Notes: generated by a model not told the origin, from the letters alone. Shown: positions 45,381-53,669, counted from the stretch's first letter. The stretch: DNA of 61,884 bases from Bacteroidales bacterium UBA2287 (GCA_002345675.1 DDWL01000015.1:99810-161693); one strand, 5' to 3'. Made by a program: numbers and translations.

Positions 45381-45962
45381 ATGTTAAATATGACTTCAAA
45401 AAAGCAAATAGCAATTCTTTCAATCGCCAAGGAACTTTTTTGGAAACACGGATTTAAAAGGGTTTCAATCGAAGAGATTTGTACAAAAGCGAATGTTAGT
45501 AAAATGACATTCTATCGCTTTTACCCAAACAAGCTGGAGCTTGCAAAAGCCGTTTTCGACAAAGTTATCGATGAGAGCATTGCCGATTTTAAAAAGTTGA
45601 TGAACGAAAATATTCCGGCGGCAGAAAAAATGAAGCGAATGCTAACCATGAAGATGGAAGGCACGAACGACATTAGCAAAGAGTTCTTAATGGATTTTTA
45701 CAATAACCCAGAGCTCGAGGTTTCGGCTTACATTCAGCAGCGATCAAAAATGGTTTGGGTTGAAATTATCGACGATTTCAGGAAAGGACAGCAGGATGGA
45801 TGGCTCCGAAAAGACTTTAAACCCGAGATAATTCTAATAATGTCGCAAAAAATTACCGAGTTGCTTCTGGATGAAAATGTTTTGAAACTATATGCGTCTC
45901 CTCAAGAGCTGGTTATGGAAATTGCAAACTTTTTTACCTATGGCATAGTGCCTCACGAATAA
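45381..45962 (+). CDS. TetR/AcrR family transcriptional regulator
   Basis: This 193-residue repressor-type regulator has an N-terminal helix-turn-helix (AIAKELFWKHGFKRVS-like region with VSIEEICTKANVSKMTFYRF) and a helical ligand-binding domain. It is followed after two bases by an outer-membrane protein gene and then the ABC export genes, which it probably controls. Two direct ACGTAATRTT words (45357-45366 and 45376-45385), 19 bases apart, overlap the start region and could be binding sites. If so, the ATG at 45390 is the more likely start, since 45381 lies inside the second word. Confidence 0.9.
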   Translation: MLNMTSKKQIAILSIAKELFWKHGFKRVSIEEICTKANVSKMTFYRFYPNKLELAKAVFDKVIDESIADFKKLMNENIPAAEKMKRMLTMKMEGTNDISKEFLMDFYNNPELEVSAYIQQRSKMVWVEIIDDFRKGQQDGWLRKDFKPEIILIMSQKITELLLDENVLKLYASPQELVMEIANFFTYGIVPHE

Positions 45963-45964
45963 CT

Positions 45965-47092
45965 ATGAAAAAAATCTACCTTACATTCTTTCTGTTTTTT
46001 ACTACTTTGAGTGGTATGGCTACTCAGGGAAGAGATACAATTACTTTTAAAGGGCAACTATCAACGTGGTTCAATTATAATAGTACAAATGATGAATTTC
46101 TGCTTGGTGGTCGTTATATTCCGCAACTAAATGCGAGCAAAGAGTTCTTAAAGTCGTACCTTATTGATGCTGAAGTGTCTGCGAATCTTTTTGGAATACT
46201 GCCTGGCAATCCCAATCCCGAAGGAAAAGTAAAGCCCTACAGGGCTTGGGGGCGATTTTCATCTCAACAGTTCGAACTGCGTGCTGGGTTGCAAAAAATT
46301 AACTTTGGCTCGGCAACAATGCTTCGCCCGCTTATGTGGTTCGACCAAATGGATCCCCGCGATCCGCTGCAACTAACCGATGGTGTTTGGGGCATTTTGG
46401 GTCGTTACTACTTCTTAAACAATACCAACATTTGGCTCTGGAGCCTTTACGGAAATAAAAACCCTAAGGGTTGGGAGTTTGCCAAAACCAACAGCAATTA
46501 TCCCGAGTTTGGAGGCAGAATTCAGGTTCCCATTTCAATTGGCGAAGCGGCTTTGTCGTACCACTTCCGAATTGCCGACACAAGGGAAATGTTCTCGACA
46601 GACCTTCAGTTCGAAGAAGTTGCTGAAAACCGAATTGGCCTCGATGCTAAATTCGACTGGGTGGTTGGCTTCTGGGCCGAAGGCGCTTGGGTAAGTAGTC
46701 GTCGTAATTTAATGACCTTTACAAATCAAACTATACTGAATGTTGGAGTCGACTACACTTTTGGTTTTGGAAGCGGACTTTATGTAGCTGCGGAGCAGTT
46801 GCTGGCATCTTACGACGAGAAACCATTTGCCTTTGGCAATAGGGTGAACTTTTCACTTCTTTCAATTAGCTACCCCGTAAGCCTTTTCGACAATGTGGGA
46901 ACAATTTTTTACTACAGTTGGGAAATGGATAAAGTTTATAGTTTTCTGAACTGGCAACGGCAGTATAACCAAATATCGTTACACCTAATGGCTTACTGGA
47001 ATCCCGAAACCATCGACTTGCCTCAGCAAAACCTGCAGAGTAATATGTTTGGTGGCAAAGGGGTGCAGCTTATGTTTGTGTTTAATCATTAA
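45965..47092 (+). CDS. Outer-membrane beta-barrel protein of the export locus
   Basis: The 375-residue protein has a signal peptide (about 1-19, ending near SGMA). It consists of amphipathic strands throughout, with motifs such as RAGLQKINFGSATMLRP and PRDPLQLTDGVWGI that resemble porin-like barrels in Bacteroidota. I know no exact family. It starts two bases after the TetR stop. It could be the outer-membrane port for material moved by the following ABC proteins; that is inference. Confidence 0.75.
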   Translation: MKKIYLTFFLFFTTLSGMATQGRDTITFKGQLSTWFNYNSTNDEFLLGGRYIPQLNASKEFLKSYLIDAEVSANLFGILPGNPNPEGKVKPYRAWGRFSSQQFELRAGLQKINFGSATMLRPLMWFDQMDPRDPLQLTDGVWGILGRYYFLNNTNIWLWSLYGNKNPKGWEFAKTNSNYPEFGGRIQVPISIGEAALSYHFRIADTREMFSTDLQFEEVAENRIGLDAKFDWVVGFWAEGAWVSSRRNLMTFTNQTILNVGVDYTFGFGSGLYVAAEQLLASYDEKPFAFGNRVNFSLLSISYPVSLFDNVGTIFYYSWEMDKVYSFLNWQRQYNQISLHLMAYWNPETIDLPQQNLQSNMFGGKGVQLMFVFNH

Positions 47093-47345
47093 CGTATGAT
47101 GGAACACGGATTACACAAATTAGACAGATTTTAGCGGATTTTATATTGTTGAAACTTAAGTGTTCGTCCGTTATATCAGCGTTATAGCTGCCTGCCGTTA
47201 ACTTCAGTCAGTCAGGCGTGTTCTATTAAAAATTTGTGGTAATCGGTTTAATCTGTGTTGTCAGTGTTCTACTAAAATCTGTATAAATCCGTTAAATCGG
47301 CGTCACTTGTACTGAGCTCGTCGAAGTATCAGCGTTCCATTTATA
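47093..47345. repeat. Dispersed repeats between the barrel gene and the ABC ATPase gene
   Basis: The 264-base gap contains ACACGGATTACACAAATT, several GTGTTCTAYTAAAA words and GTACTGAGCTCGTCGAAGTATC, all of which look like dispersed repeats in this genome or its relatives. It splits the TetR-barrel pair from the ABC genes, so the latter may have a separate promoter near 47340. Confidence 0.6.
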
Positions 47346-47356
47346 ATATCAATTTT

Positions 47357-48049
47357 ATGGAAATTATCCAAATTCAAAATCTCACCAAGCGCTTCCCAAT
47401 GGGAAAAGGTGAGTTCACAGCCCTAAAGGGCATAAATCTTTCCTTCGGAAAGGGCGAATTCGCAGGACTTATTGGTCCCAGCGGTTCGGGAAAAACCACA
47501 CTGCTTAACATTATTGGCTCGCTCGATGTGCCATCGGATGGCGAAGCGTTGGTTTTGGGCAACTCAATTGGTAAACTAAGCGCCAAGCAGGCAGCCAAAC
47601 TCCGCAAGGAGAATCTGGGTTTTATTTTTCAAAGCTATAACCTGCTTCAGGTGCATACAGTTTTCGAGAACGTTGAGTTCCCGCTTCTTCTTTTAAACTA
47701 CTCCACATCGGAACGTAAAAAAATGGTTGCCGATGCACTGGAATGGGTAGGGTTAACCGATAAAACCAAGTCGAAGCCGCCACAACTCTCGGGGGGCGAA
47801 TGCCAACGGGTTGCCATTGCACGGGCAATGGTTAAAAGGCCGTCGCTGGTTTTAGCCGATGAGCCAACGGCCAATCTCGATGCGGCCAACTCGCACAATA
47901 TTCTTCAAACTATGGAGAAACTGAATAGAGAGCTGCAAACCACATTTATTTTTGCTACGCACGACGAAAAGGTAATAAGTTACCTGCATCGAAAAATATT
48001 TCTACTCGATGGCAGGGTCGATAAGGACGAAGTTGTTAAATCAAACTAA
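47357..48049 (+). CDS. LolD/MacB-type ABC transporter ATP-binding protein
   Basis: This 230-residue ATPase has Walker A GPSGSGKTT (about 41-49), Q-loop FIFQSYNLLQVHTV, signature LSGGECQRVAIARA, Walker B LVLADEPTANLDAA and the switch His in FATHDEK. The sequence belongs to the MacB/LolD/FtsE group that powers FtsX-type permeases without substrate translocation through the membrane. Two such permeases follow, and a LolA-like protein closes the locus, so export or extraction of a lipid or lipoprotein is plausible. Confidence 0.93.
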   Translation: MEIIQIQNLTKRFPMGKGEFTALKGINLSFGKGEFAGLIGPSGSGKTTLLNIIGSLDVPSDGEALVLGNSIGKLSAKQAAKLRKENLGFIFQSYNLLQVHTVFENVEFPLLLLNYSTSERKKMVADALEWVGLTDKTKSKPPQLSGGECQRVAIARAMVKRPSLVLADEPTANLDAANSHNILQTMEKLNRELQTTFIFATHDEKVISYLHRKIFLLDGRVDKDEVVKSN

Positions 48050-48060
48050 AGCATACAACA

Positions 48061-49236
48061 ATGAAACTGGCAATTAAACTTGCATACCGCAATCTCATTG
48101 GGGCAGGACTTCGAACTTGGCTCAACGTTGTTGTGCTATCGTTTTCGTTTGTGGTAATAATTTGGCTAAAAGGGGTAATGGTTGGCTGGGATTACCAGGC
48201 AAAAACCGATATGACAAACTGGGAAATTGGCGGAGGCCAGTACTGGCACTCAAACTACGACCCCTTCGATTCGTTTACCCTTGCCGACGCTCATGCACCA
48301 ATACCCAATGATGCTAAAGACGAAATAGCCAAGGGCAATATGACTCCAGTTCTTATTGCCCATGGAACCATTTATCCGCAGGGTCGAATGCAGTCGATAA
48401 TGATTAAAGGAATAGATCCAAAACAGTCGATTTTTTTGCTGCCAACACATAAACTCGACACCGTTACCGATGCCATTCCTGCAATTATTGGATCGTTAAT
48501 GGCAAAAAGCCTTAAACTGAATAAAAACGACCACGTTACTATTCGCTGGCGCGATGCAAATGGCACTTTCGATGCCGACGAAGTAGTAATAACCGAAATT
48601 TTTTCGAGCAACGTGCCAATGGCCGAGATGGCTCAAGTATACATTCCGCTCGACAGGCTTCAAGCAATGTTGCTTTTGCCTGAGCAGGCAACCATTTTAA
48701 CATATAGAGATGGAGAAATGGATCGAGTTCCCTTGGAAGGCTGGACTCATAAAACTAAAAAGGAGCTCACTGCGTCGGTCGATAGGATTATCGAAACAAA
48801 AACCATTGGACAAACGGTTTTATACGGAATTTTATTGCTGTTAGCCATGCTGGCAATATTCGACACACAAGTACTCTCAATTTTTCGTAGGCAAAAGGAA
48901 ATTGGAACGTATATAGCGCTGGGTTATACGCGGTCGCAAGTTGTTGGACTGTTTACGGTTGAGGGAACAATGCACTCAGTGCTTGCTGCATTAACTTCGG
49001 CAGTTTATGGAATTCCGTTTCTTGCCTGGCAGGCAAAAGTAGGGTGGACAATGCCAATTGACACCAGCGATTTTGGAATGGCAATAGCTCAAACCCTTTA
49101 CCCAATTTACAGCGTAAGCCTTGTTGTGTCAACGGTTTTAATTGTAATGCTTGTAACCGCAGTGGTAAGCTACTTGCCATCGCGACGAATTGCAAAAATG
49201 AATCCAACCGATGCGTTAAGGGGGAAGATACAGTGA
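48061..49236 (+). CDS. FtsX/LolCE-type ABC transporter permease 1
   Basis: The 391-residue protein has one N-terminal membrane helix, a large periplasmic domain (about 45-255) and three C-terminal helices of the FtsX fold with the coupling segment IFRRQKEIGTYIALGYTRSQ. It starts 11 bases after the ATPase. A second, different permease follows at 49881, giving a heterodimer like LolC/LolE. Its stop codon (49234-49236) is followed almost at once by the 17-base tandem array. Confidence 0.9.
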   Translation: MKLAIKLAYRNLIGAGLRTWLNVVVLSFSFVVIIWLKGVMVGWDYQAKTDMTNWEIGGGQYWHSNYDPFDSFTLADAHAPIPNDAKDEIAKGNMTPVLIAHGTIYPQGRMQSIMIKGIDPKQSIFLLPTHKLDTVTDAIPAIIGSLMAKSLKLNKNDHVTIRWRDANGTFDADEVVITEIFSSNVPMAEMAQVYIPLDRLQAMLLLPEQATILTYRDGEMDRVPLEGWTHKTKKELTASVDRIIETKTIGQTVLYGILLLLAMLAIFDTQVLSIFRRQKEIGTYIALGYTRSQVVGLFTVEGTMHSVLAALTSAVYGIPFLAWQAKVGWTMPIDTSDFGMAIAQTLYPIYSVSLVVSTVLIVMLVTAVVSYLPSRRIAKMNPTDALRGKIQ

Positions 49237-49238
49237 GA

Positions 49239-49374
49239 GTGGGGAGTGAGTTAGAGTTGGAAGTGAGCTAGAGTGGGGAGTGAACTAAAGTTGGAAGTGA
49301 ACTAAAGTTGGGAGTGAACTAGAGTTGGGAGTGAACTAGAGTTGGGAGTGAACTAAAGTTGGGAGTGAACTAAA
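49239..49374 (+). repeat. Eight tandem 17-base units, left flank of the S23/IVP gene
   Basis: The unit is GTTGGGAGTGAACTAGA with small variation at positions 3, 6, 12, 13 and 16. The array begins two bases after the permease stop and ends 27 bases before the ATG of the four-helix-bundle gene. Its 3' half, GTGAACTAGA, is complementary to the unit of the array on the other side. Confidence 0.92.
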
Positions 49375-49401
49375 GTTTTAAACAAAATATTACATTAAAC
49401 T

Positions 49402-49764
49402 ATGGATAATAAGGAGTTTGCAAAGCAATTAGAACAAAGAACTAAACGGTTTGCTGTAAGAATATTGAAGTTATCGGCTAAATTGCCAAATACAATTGAG
49501 GCGAAGGTGATTCGCAATCAATTATCAAAATCGGGAACCAGCGTTGGTGCAAACTATCGCGAAGCAAATAGGGCTCGAAGTAAAGCCGATTTTATTAGCC
49601 GAGTAGGAATTTGCGAAAGCGAAGCAAGCGAAACCATTTTTTGGCTCGAAATCACTCAAGAATTCGACTGGATTGATAAAAATGAGCTGCTTGAAATTTT
49701 AGATGAGTCAAACGAGTTACTTGCAATTTTCAGTTCCATTGGCAAAACCCTTAAAACCAAGTAA
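49402..49764 (+). CDS. Four-helix-bundle protein, S23/IVP family
   Basis: The 120-residue protein is all helical, with the family pattern RTKRFAVRILKLSAKLP, VIRNQLSKSGTSVGANYREA, SKADFISRVGICESEASET and WLEITQEF. It belongs to the S23 family first seen as proteins encoded inside 23S rRNA intervening sequences; free copies are common in Bacteroidota and their activity is unknown, probably RNA or nucleic-acid binding by a pentamer. It sits between two ABC permease genes, directly flanked by tandem arrays (49239-49374 and 49774-49863) that are complementary to each other. It looks inserted into the operon, on the coding strand. Confidence 0.9.
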   Translation: MDNKEFAKQLEQRTKRFAVRILKLSAKLPNTIEAKVIRNQLSKSGTSVGANYREANRARSKADFISRVGICESEASETIFWLEITQEFDWIDKNELLEILDESNELLAIFSSIGKTLKTK

Positions 49765-49773
49765 TCTATGAAC

Positions 49774-49863
49774 TTTAGCCACTTTAGTCACTCTAGTCAC
49801 TCTAGTCACTCTAGTCACTCTAGTCACTCTAGTCACTCTAGTCACTCTAGTCACTTTAGCCAC
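49774..49863 (+). repeat. Ten tandem 9-base units, right flank of the S23/IVP gene
   Basis: The unit is TCTAGTCAC (outermost copies TTTAGCCAC or TTTAGTCAC), exactly ten copies. It starts nine bases after the four-helix-bundle stop and ends 17 bases before the ATG of permease 2. Its complement GTGACTAGA matches the end of the 17-base unit apart from one A. Confidence 0.92.
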
Positions 49864-49880
49864 TCAATAAATAAACCACT

Positions 49881-51155
49881 ATGCTAAAATTCCTAATAAA
49901 AGGGCTAATACGCGATAAAAGTCGAAGTCGCCTTCCCATTATTGTTGTATCCGTTGGTGTTATGCTTACCGTGTTTATGCACGCCTATATTACTGGTTTT
50001 ATGGGCGACACCATTGAAATGAACGCAAAGTTTACCAACGGGCACCTTAAGGTTATGACCCGAGCCTATGCCGACGAAATGGACCAAATTCCCAACGACC
50101 TAGCGCTTGTTAATGTTAGCGAACTTACCGAAACGTTAAGCCAGCAATTTCCCAATGTTCAATGGGCTTCGCGCATAAAGTTTGGCGGACTTATTGATGC
50201 TCCCGACGTTAATGGCGAAACCAAGTCGCAGGGCCCAGCTATGGGAATGGGCGTCGATTTGCTTTCGGATGGAAGCGACGAGATAAACCGGCTAAACCTA
50301 CGAAATTCGGTGGTTAGAGGTAGGCTTATCGTAAACCGAGGAGAAGCACTTCTGAGCGAAGACTTTTCTCAAAAGCTAAAGGTTAACCCCGGCGACACGG
50401 TAACGCTCATAGGCTCAACCATGAATGGCAGCATGAGTATGTATAATTTTACGGTGGCTGGTACTATTTCCTTCGGAACCGAAGTGCTCGACAGAGGGTC
50501 GATTATTGTTGATATTGAAGATGCTCGAATTGCACTCGACATGCCCGATGCAGCTGGCGAAATGATTGGGTTTTTTAACGAAGGTTTTTATAACGACGAA
50601 AAAGCCGTAAAAATTGCCAACCAGTTCAACGAAAGCAACGCCTTGACTACCGACGAGTTTACACCTGTAATGAAAAGCCTTAGCCAACAGGGCAGTATGG
50701 GCCAGTATGTTGAACTCTCGAAAATATGGTCGGTACTTATTTCTTCGGTTTTCATTTTTGCCATGTCGCTGGTACTTTGGAATGCGGGATTGCTCGGCGG
50801 TCTCCGCCGTTATGGTGAGGTTGGTATTCGACTTGCCATGGGCGAAGAAAAGGGTCATGTTTATCGTACAATGATTTACGAATCGATTTTCATTGGAATT
50901 GCCGGCACGGTTTTAGGCACCACGGTTGGCCTTGCTTTTGCTTGGTACGTTCAGGTGCACGGCATTAACATTAGCGGAATGATGGAAGGTGCTTCGATGA
51001 TGCTTCCAACGCACATTCGAACCAGAATAACCGTTCCCGATTTCTACTTAGGCTTTATCCCTGGAGTTCTGTCAACCGTTATTGGAACCATGCTTGCTGG
51101 GATAGGAATTTTTAAGCGCCAAACAGCGAGGTTGTTCAAGGAGCTGGAAGCGTAA
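49881..51155 (+). CDS. FtsX/LolCE-type ABC transporter permease 2
   Basis: The 424-residue protein has the same architecture as permease 1 but clearly different sequence: an N-terminal helix (LPIIVVSVGVMLTVFMHAYI), a periplasmic domain (about 50-265), then three helices with NAGLLGGLRRYGEVGIRLAMG as coupling region. It would pair with permease 1 and the ATPase. The distance to permease 1 (644 bases) is entirely due to the S23/IVP cassette, so the ancestral genes were probably adjacent. Confidence 0.9.
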   Translation: MLKFLIKGLIRDKSRSRLPIIVVSVGVMLTVFMHAYITGFMGDTIEMNAKFTNGHLKVMTRAYADEMDQIPNDLALVNVSELTETLSQQFPNVQWASRIKFGGLIDAPDVNGETKSQGPAMGMGVDLLSDGSDEINRLNLRNSVVRGRLIVNRGEALLSEDFSQKLKVNPGDTVTLIGSTMNGSMSMYNFTVAGTISFGTEVLDRGSIIVDIEDARIALDMPDAAGEMIGFFNEGFYNDEKAVKIANQFNESNALTTDEFTPVMKSLSQQGSMGQYVELSKIWSVLISSVFIFAMSLVLWNAGLLGGLRRYGEVGIRLAMGEEKGHVYRTMIYESIFIGIAGTVLGTTVGLAFAWYVQVHGINISGMMEGASMMLPTHIRTRITVPDFYLGFIPGVLSTVIGTMLAGIGIFKRQTARLFKELEA

Positions 51156-51198
51156 GTCGAAGCATTTTTGAAACAATGGGTATTTAATATTTTAGCTA

Positions 51199-51228
51199 TT
51201 TGTTGTTCGTTTTAATACCATATATTTG
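51199..51228 (+). promoter_or_regulatory. Promoter TTTG-N18-TATATTTG for MntA/HepT
   Basis: TTTG at 51199-51202 and a perfect -7 box TATATTTG at 51221-51228 lie 19 bases before ATG 51248. It gives the toxin-antitoxin pair its own promoter inside the export locus. Confidence 0.6.
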
Positions 51229-51247
51229 TTAAGTAAAATTGATTAGA

Positions 51248-51538
51248 ATGATAACATTTGAAGCCATTCAAGGCACTTTAAGTGCATGTAAACAAAATCT
51301 TGCAAAAAAGTATGGCGTTAAAAAAATTGCTGTATTTGGCTCGGTAAGCCGAGGCGACTCAACCGACGATAGCGATGTTGATATACTTGTGGAATTTAGC
51401 AGACCCATTGGAATACAATTTATCGACTTAGCAATGGAGCTTGAAGAGCTCTTAAATAGAAAAGTCGATTTAGTTTCGAGGAACGCAATAAAGCCTAAGT
51501 ATTTTTTACAAATTGAAAACGAACTGAAGTATGTCTAA
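51248..51538 (+). CDS. mntA: MntA-type nucleotidyltransferase antitoxin
   Basis: The 96-residue minimal nucleotidyltransferase has the active-site pattern VFGSVSRGDSTDDSDVDILV (GSxxRG...SDxD) followed by LMELEELLNRKVDLVS-like residues. MntA proteins inactivate the paired HepT ribonuclease by AMPylating a tyrosine of its motif. I use ATG 51248 rather than the TTG nine bases earlier. The stop overlaps the HepT start by eight bases. Confidence 0.9.
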   Translation: MITFEAIQGTLSACKQNLAKKYGVKKIAVFGSVSRGDSTDDSDVDILVEFSRPIGIQFIDLAMELEELLNRKVDLVSRNAIKPKYFLQIENELKYV

Positions 51539-51875
51539 GCGCGATACAAGGCTACTGCTCGAAGATATTATAGAGTCGGCTCAAAAAGTGTTAGCCTATA
51601 CAAATGGAATGTCGTTCAGCGAGTTTATTGCCGACGACAAAACCGTTGATCCAGTTATCCGAAACTTTGAAATTATTGGTGAAGCAGCAAGTCGATTACC
51701 AACAGATTTTTGTAGCCAAAACCCTAAAATTGCTTGGCATCAAATGATAGGAATGCGAAATCGATTAATTCATGCGTATTTTGGGGTCGATTACCAAATT
51801 ATTTGGAGTGTAGTCAAAGATAATCTTCCTCATTTCAAAAGTGAAATTGAAGGGTTACTTTCGAGTGAGTTTTAA
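51531..51875 (+). CDS. hepT: HepT-like (DUF86) ribonuclease toxin
   Basis: The 114-residue helical HEPN protein has the RX4HXY active site seen as RNRLIHAY (about residues 83-90), preceded by VIRNFEIIGEAASRLP and IAWHQMIGM. It is an RNase toxin kept in check by the upstream nucleotidyltransferase through AMPylation of the motif tyrosine. The gene overlaps MntA by eight bases and ends 31 bases before the LolA-like gene, so the pair has been placed inside the export locus. Confidence 0.92.
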   Translation: MSKRDTRLLLEDIIESAQKVLAYTNGMSFSEFIADDKTVDPVIRNFEIIGEAASRLPTDFCSQNPKIAWHQMIGMRNRLIHAYFGVDYQIIWSVVKDNLPHFKSEIEGLLSSEF

Positions 51876-51906
51876 TTTTCAACTTAAATTTTCAAAAAAA
51901 GTAAAA

Positions 51907-52641
51907 ATGAAAAAGTCCCCACTTATTTTACTCATATTCCTTGCCATTTCGAGTTTTGCACAACCAACTGCCGATGAAATTCTAAATAGGGTCGATAAAA
52001 ACATGTCGTCGGAGAATCGGGTGTTCGAATCGTCAATGACCATACACGGCAAAAGAAACAGCCGAACAATGACTTCGCGAACATACTCCGTTGGCGACAA
52101 GCAGTCGTTTACCGAGTACCTTTCGCCTGCCCGCGAGCAGGGAACCAAAATGCTCAAGTTAGAAAATCAGCTTTGGATATATTCTCCCTCAACCGATCGA
52201 ACAATCCAAATTTCGGGGCATATGCTTCGCCAGTCGGTAATGGGCTCCGACCTTTCGTACGAAGACATGATGGACGACCGCAAGCTAACCGATATTTATT
52301 CGGCAAAAGTTGTAGGCGAAGAGGTTGTTGATGGCCGAAAAACCTATTTACTCGAGCTAACAGCTAAAATTAGCGATGTGTCGTACCATGTTCGTAAAAT
52401 GTGGATCGATACCGAAAGGTATATTCCGCTTAAGGAGGAGCTATACGCTAAAAGTGGGCAACTTTTAAAGCGCACAATTTTAAGCGAAGTAAAACAAATC
52501 GATGGTCGTTGGTTTCCAACTAAAATTGTTTTTAAAGACATGCTCAAACAGGGCGAAGGAACCGAGTTTTTAATGACAACCATAAAGTTTAACCAGCAAA
52601 TTCCTGAGCATATTTTTACCAAAGCCGCACTAAAGAAATAA
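51907..52641 (+). CDS. LolA-like outer-membrane lipoprotein-sorting protein
   Basis: The 244-residue exported protein has a signal peptide (about 1-18, ending SSFA). The fold is a single LolA-like half-barrel: ADEILNRVDKNMSSENRVFE, LSPAREQGTKMLKLENQLWI, IQISGHMLRQSVMGSDLSYEDM and the MWIDTERYIPLKEELYAKSG region, all usual in the LolA-like family found with MMPL/ABC exporters. Such proteins carry a hydrophobic cargo across the periplasm. With the two FtsX-type permeases and the barrel it completes an inner-to-outer membrane route. I use ATG 51907, after the HepT stop. Confidence 0.9.
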   Translation: MKKSPLILLIFLAISSFAQPTADEILNRVDKNMSSENRVFESSMTIHGKRNSRTMTSRTYSVGDKQSFTEYLSPAREQGTKMLKLENQLWIYSPSTDRTIQISGHMLRQSVMGSDLSYEDMMDDRKLTDIYSAKVVGEEVVDGRKTYLLELTAKISDVSYHVRKMWIDTERYIPLKEELYAKSGQLLKRTILSEVKQIDGRWFPTKIVFKDMLKQGEGTEFLMTTIKFNQQIPEHIFTKAALKK

Positions 52642-52670
52642 TTTGAACAAAAAACTACAATCCTATACAT

Positions 52671-52703
52671 TTAGCCCCTTTCGAAGTAGAATGGGGCTAA
52701 TTT
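52671..52703 (+). terminator. Hairpin terminator of the export locus
   Basis: TTAGCCCC and GGGGCTAA form an eight-pair stem around a 14-base loop, followed by a short T-rich run, 29 bases after the LolA-like stop. Confidence 0.75.
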
Positions 52704-52769
52704 ATTAGAGGTTATATTTCTATGTGTTTAAATTTTATTTTCTTTACACCTTCAAATTCAACAAATAAA

Positions 52770-53669
52770 ATGGGGCTTTTACAAAGGGCACTGGCTATTT
52801 CGATATTTTCTTTACTATCAACTTTAAGTTATGCAGGCCCTAATGGAAAGGTACAGGAGGTAATTCCCGACCCCAACCTGTACAAACTTTTTCAGGCTAT
52901 GTATAACTTTCAGTTTAGCAAAGCCGATAGCCTAAAGGCTCATATTTCGCCACTAAATGTAACAGCCAATTCGGTTGCCGACCTTTATTCGCTTTGGTGG
53001 AAAGGGCTAACCTACGATGGATTTAATCCTCATTTAAAACAACTCGAAAGTAAAACCCACAGCATTGTTGGTATTAGTAATCAAGAATCGCCCAACGACA
53101 ATGGTGATGAGCGTTTTTTAAAGGCTATTGCTGGCACATTCGGAATTAGAGTTGCCTCAATTAAGGACGAAAAGAGAACTGCGCTGCATATATTTTTAAA
53201 AATAAAACCAACGCTTAACGAAATTCTCGAATTGCCCCGAGCAAACGAGGAGTACATGCTGGTTGCTGGAGTTTACAATTTAACGGCGGCAGGCATTCGA
53301 AAGAACTCTTTTGTTTTACGCCCTTTTTTTATTTTTCTTCCTACATCGAACGAACTGCTGGGGCGAGAATTGCTGCTCGAGTGCACAAAATCTTTATCGG
53401 TGCCAATTGCCACCGAAGCGCACTACTTTCTATTTAAAATTGAAAGGGAAATATACAGTCGTAAGGCCGAGGCAATGGAGCACATAAAATGGCTAACTCA
53501 GAGTTACCCCAACAATTTTGTTTTTGCCATCGAATACCTAAGCCTTTGCTCCGAAATGGACAATAGTATCGAAAAACAAAAGGTTAGTCTGAAGAAAAAA
53601 ATAATTACCTCCAATCTAAACCAAAAGCAAAAAGAGCATTTCTTAAAAGAATTAAATACAGTCGATTAG
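52770..53669 (+). CDS. Exported protein of unknown function
   Basis: The 299-residue protein has a signal peptide (LQRALAISIFSLLSTLSYAG) and a helical, TPR-like body with alternating helices (LFQAMYNFQFSKADSLKAH, EAMEHIKWLTQSYPNNF, FLKELNTVD). I recognise no named family. I start at ATG 52770 so that the signal peptide is at the N-terminus; an upstream in-frame ATG at 52722 would bury it. It is monocistronic between the export locus terminator and dnaG. Confidence 0.65.
   Translation: MGLLQRALAISIFSLLSTLSYAGPNGKVQEVIPDPNLYKLFQAMYNFQFSKADSLKAHISPLNVTANSVADLYSLWWKGLTYDGFNPHLKQLESKTHSIVGISNQESPNDNGDERFLKAIAGTFGIRVASIKDEKRTALHIFLKIKPTLNEILELPRANEEYMLVAGVYNLTAAGIRKNSFVLRPFFIFLPTSNELLGRELLLECTKSLSVPIATEAHYFLFKIEREIYSRKAEAMEHIKWLTQSYPNNFVFAIEYLSLCSEMDNSIEKQKVSLKKKIITSNLNQKQKEHFLKELNTVD

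Noticed and set aside
49774..49863. Regular repeats that could suggest a CRISPR array
   Set aside because: Units are nine bases, perfectly contiguous and without spacers; there are no cas genes. It is a simple tandem array.
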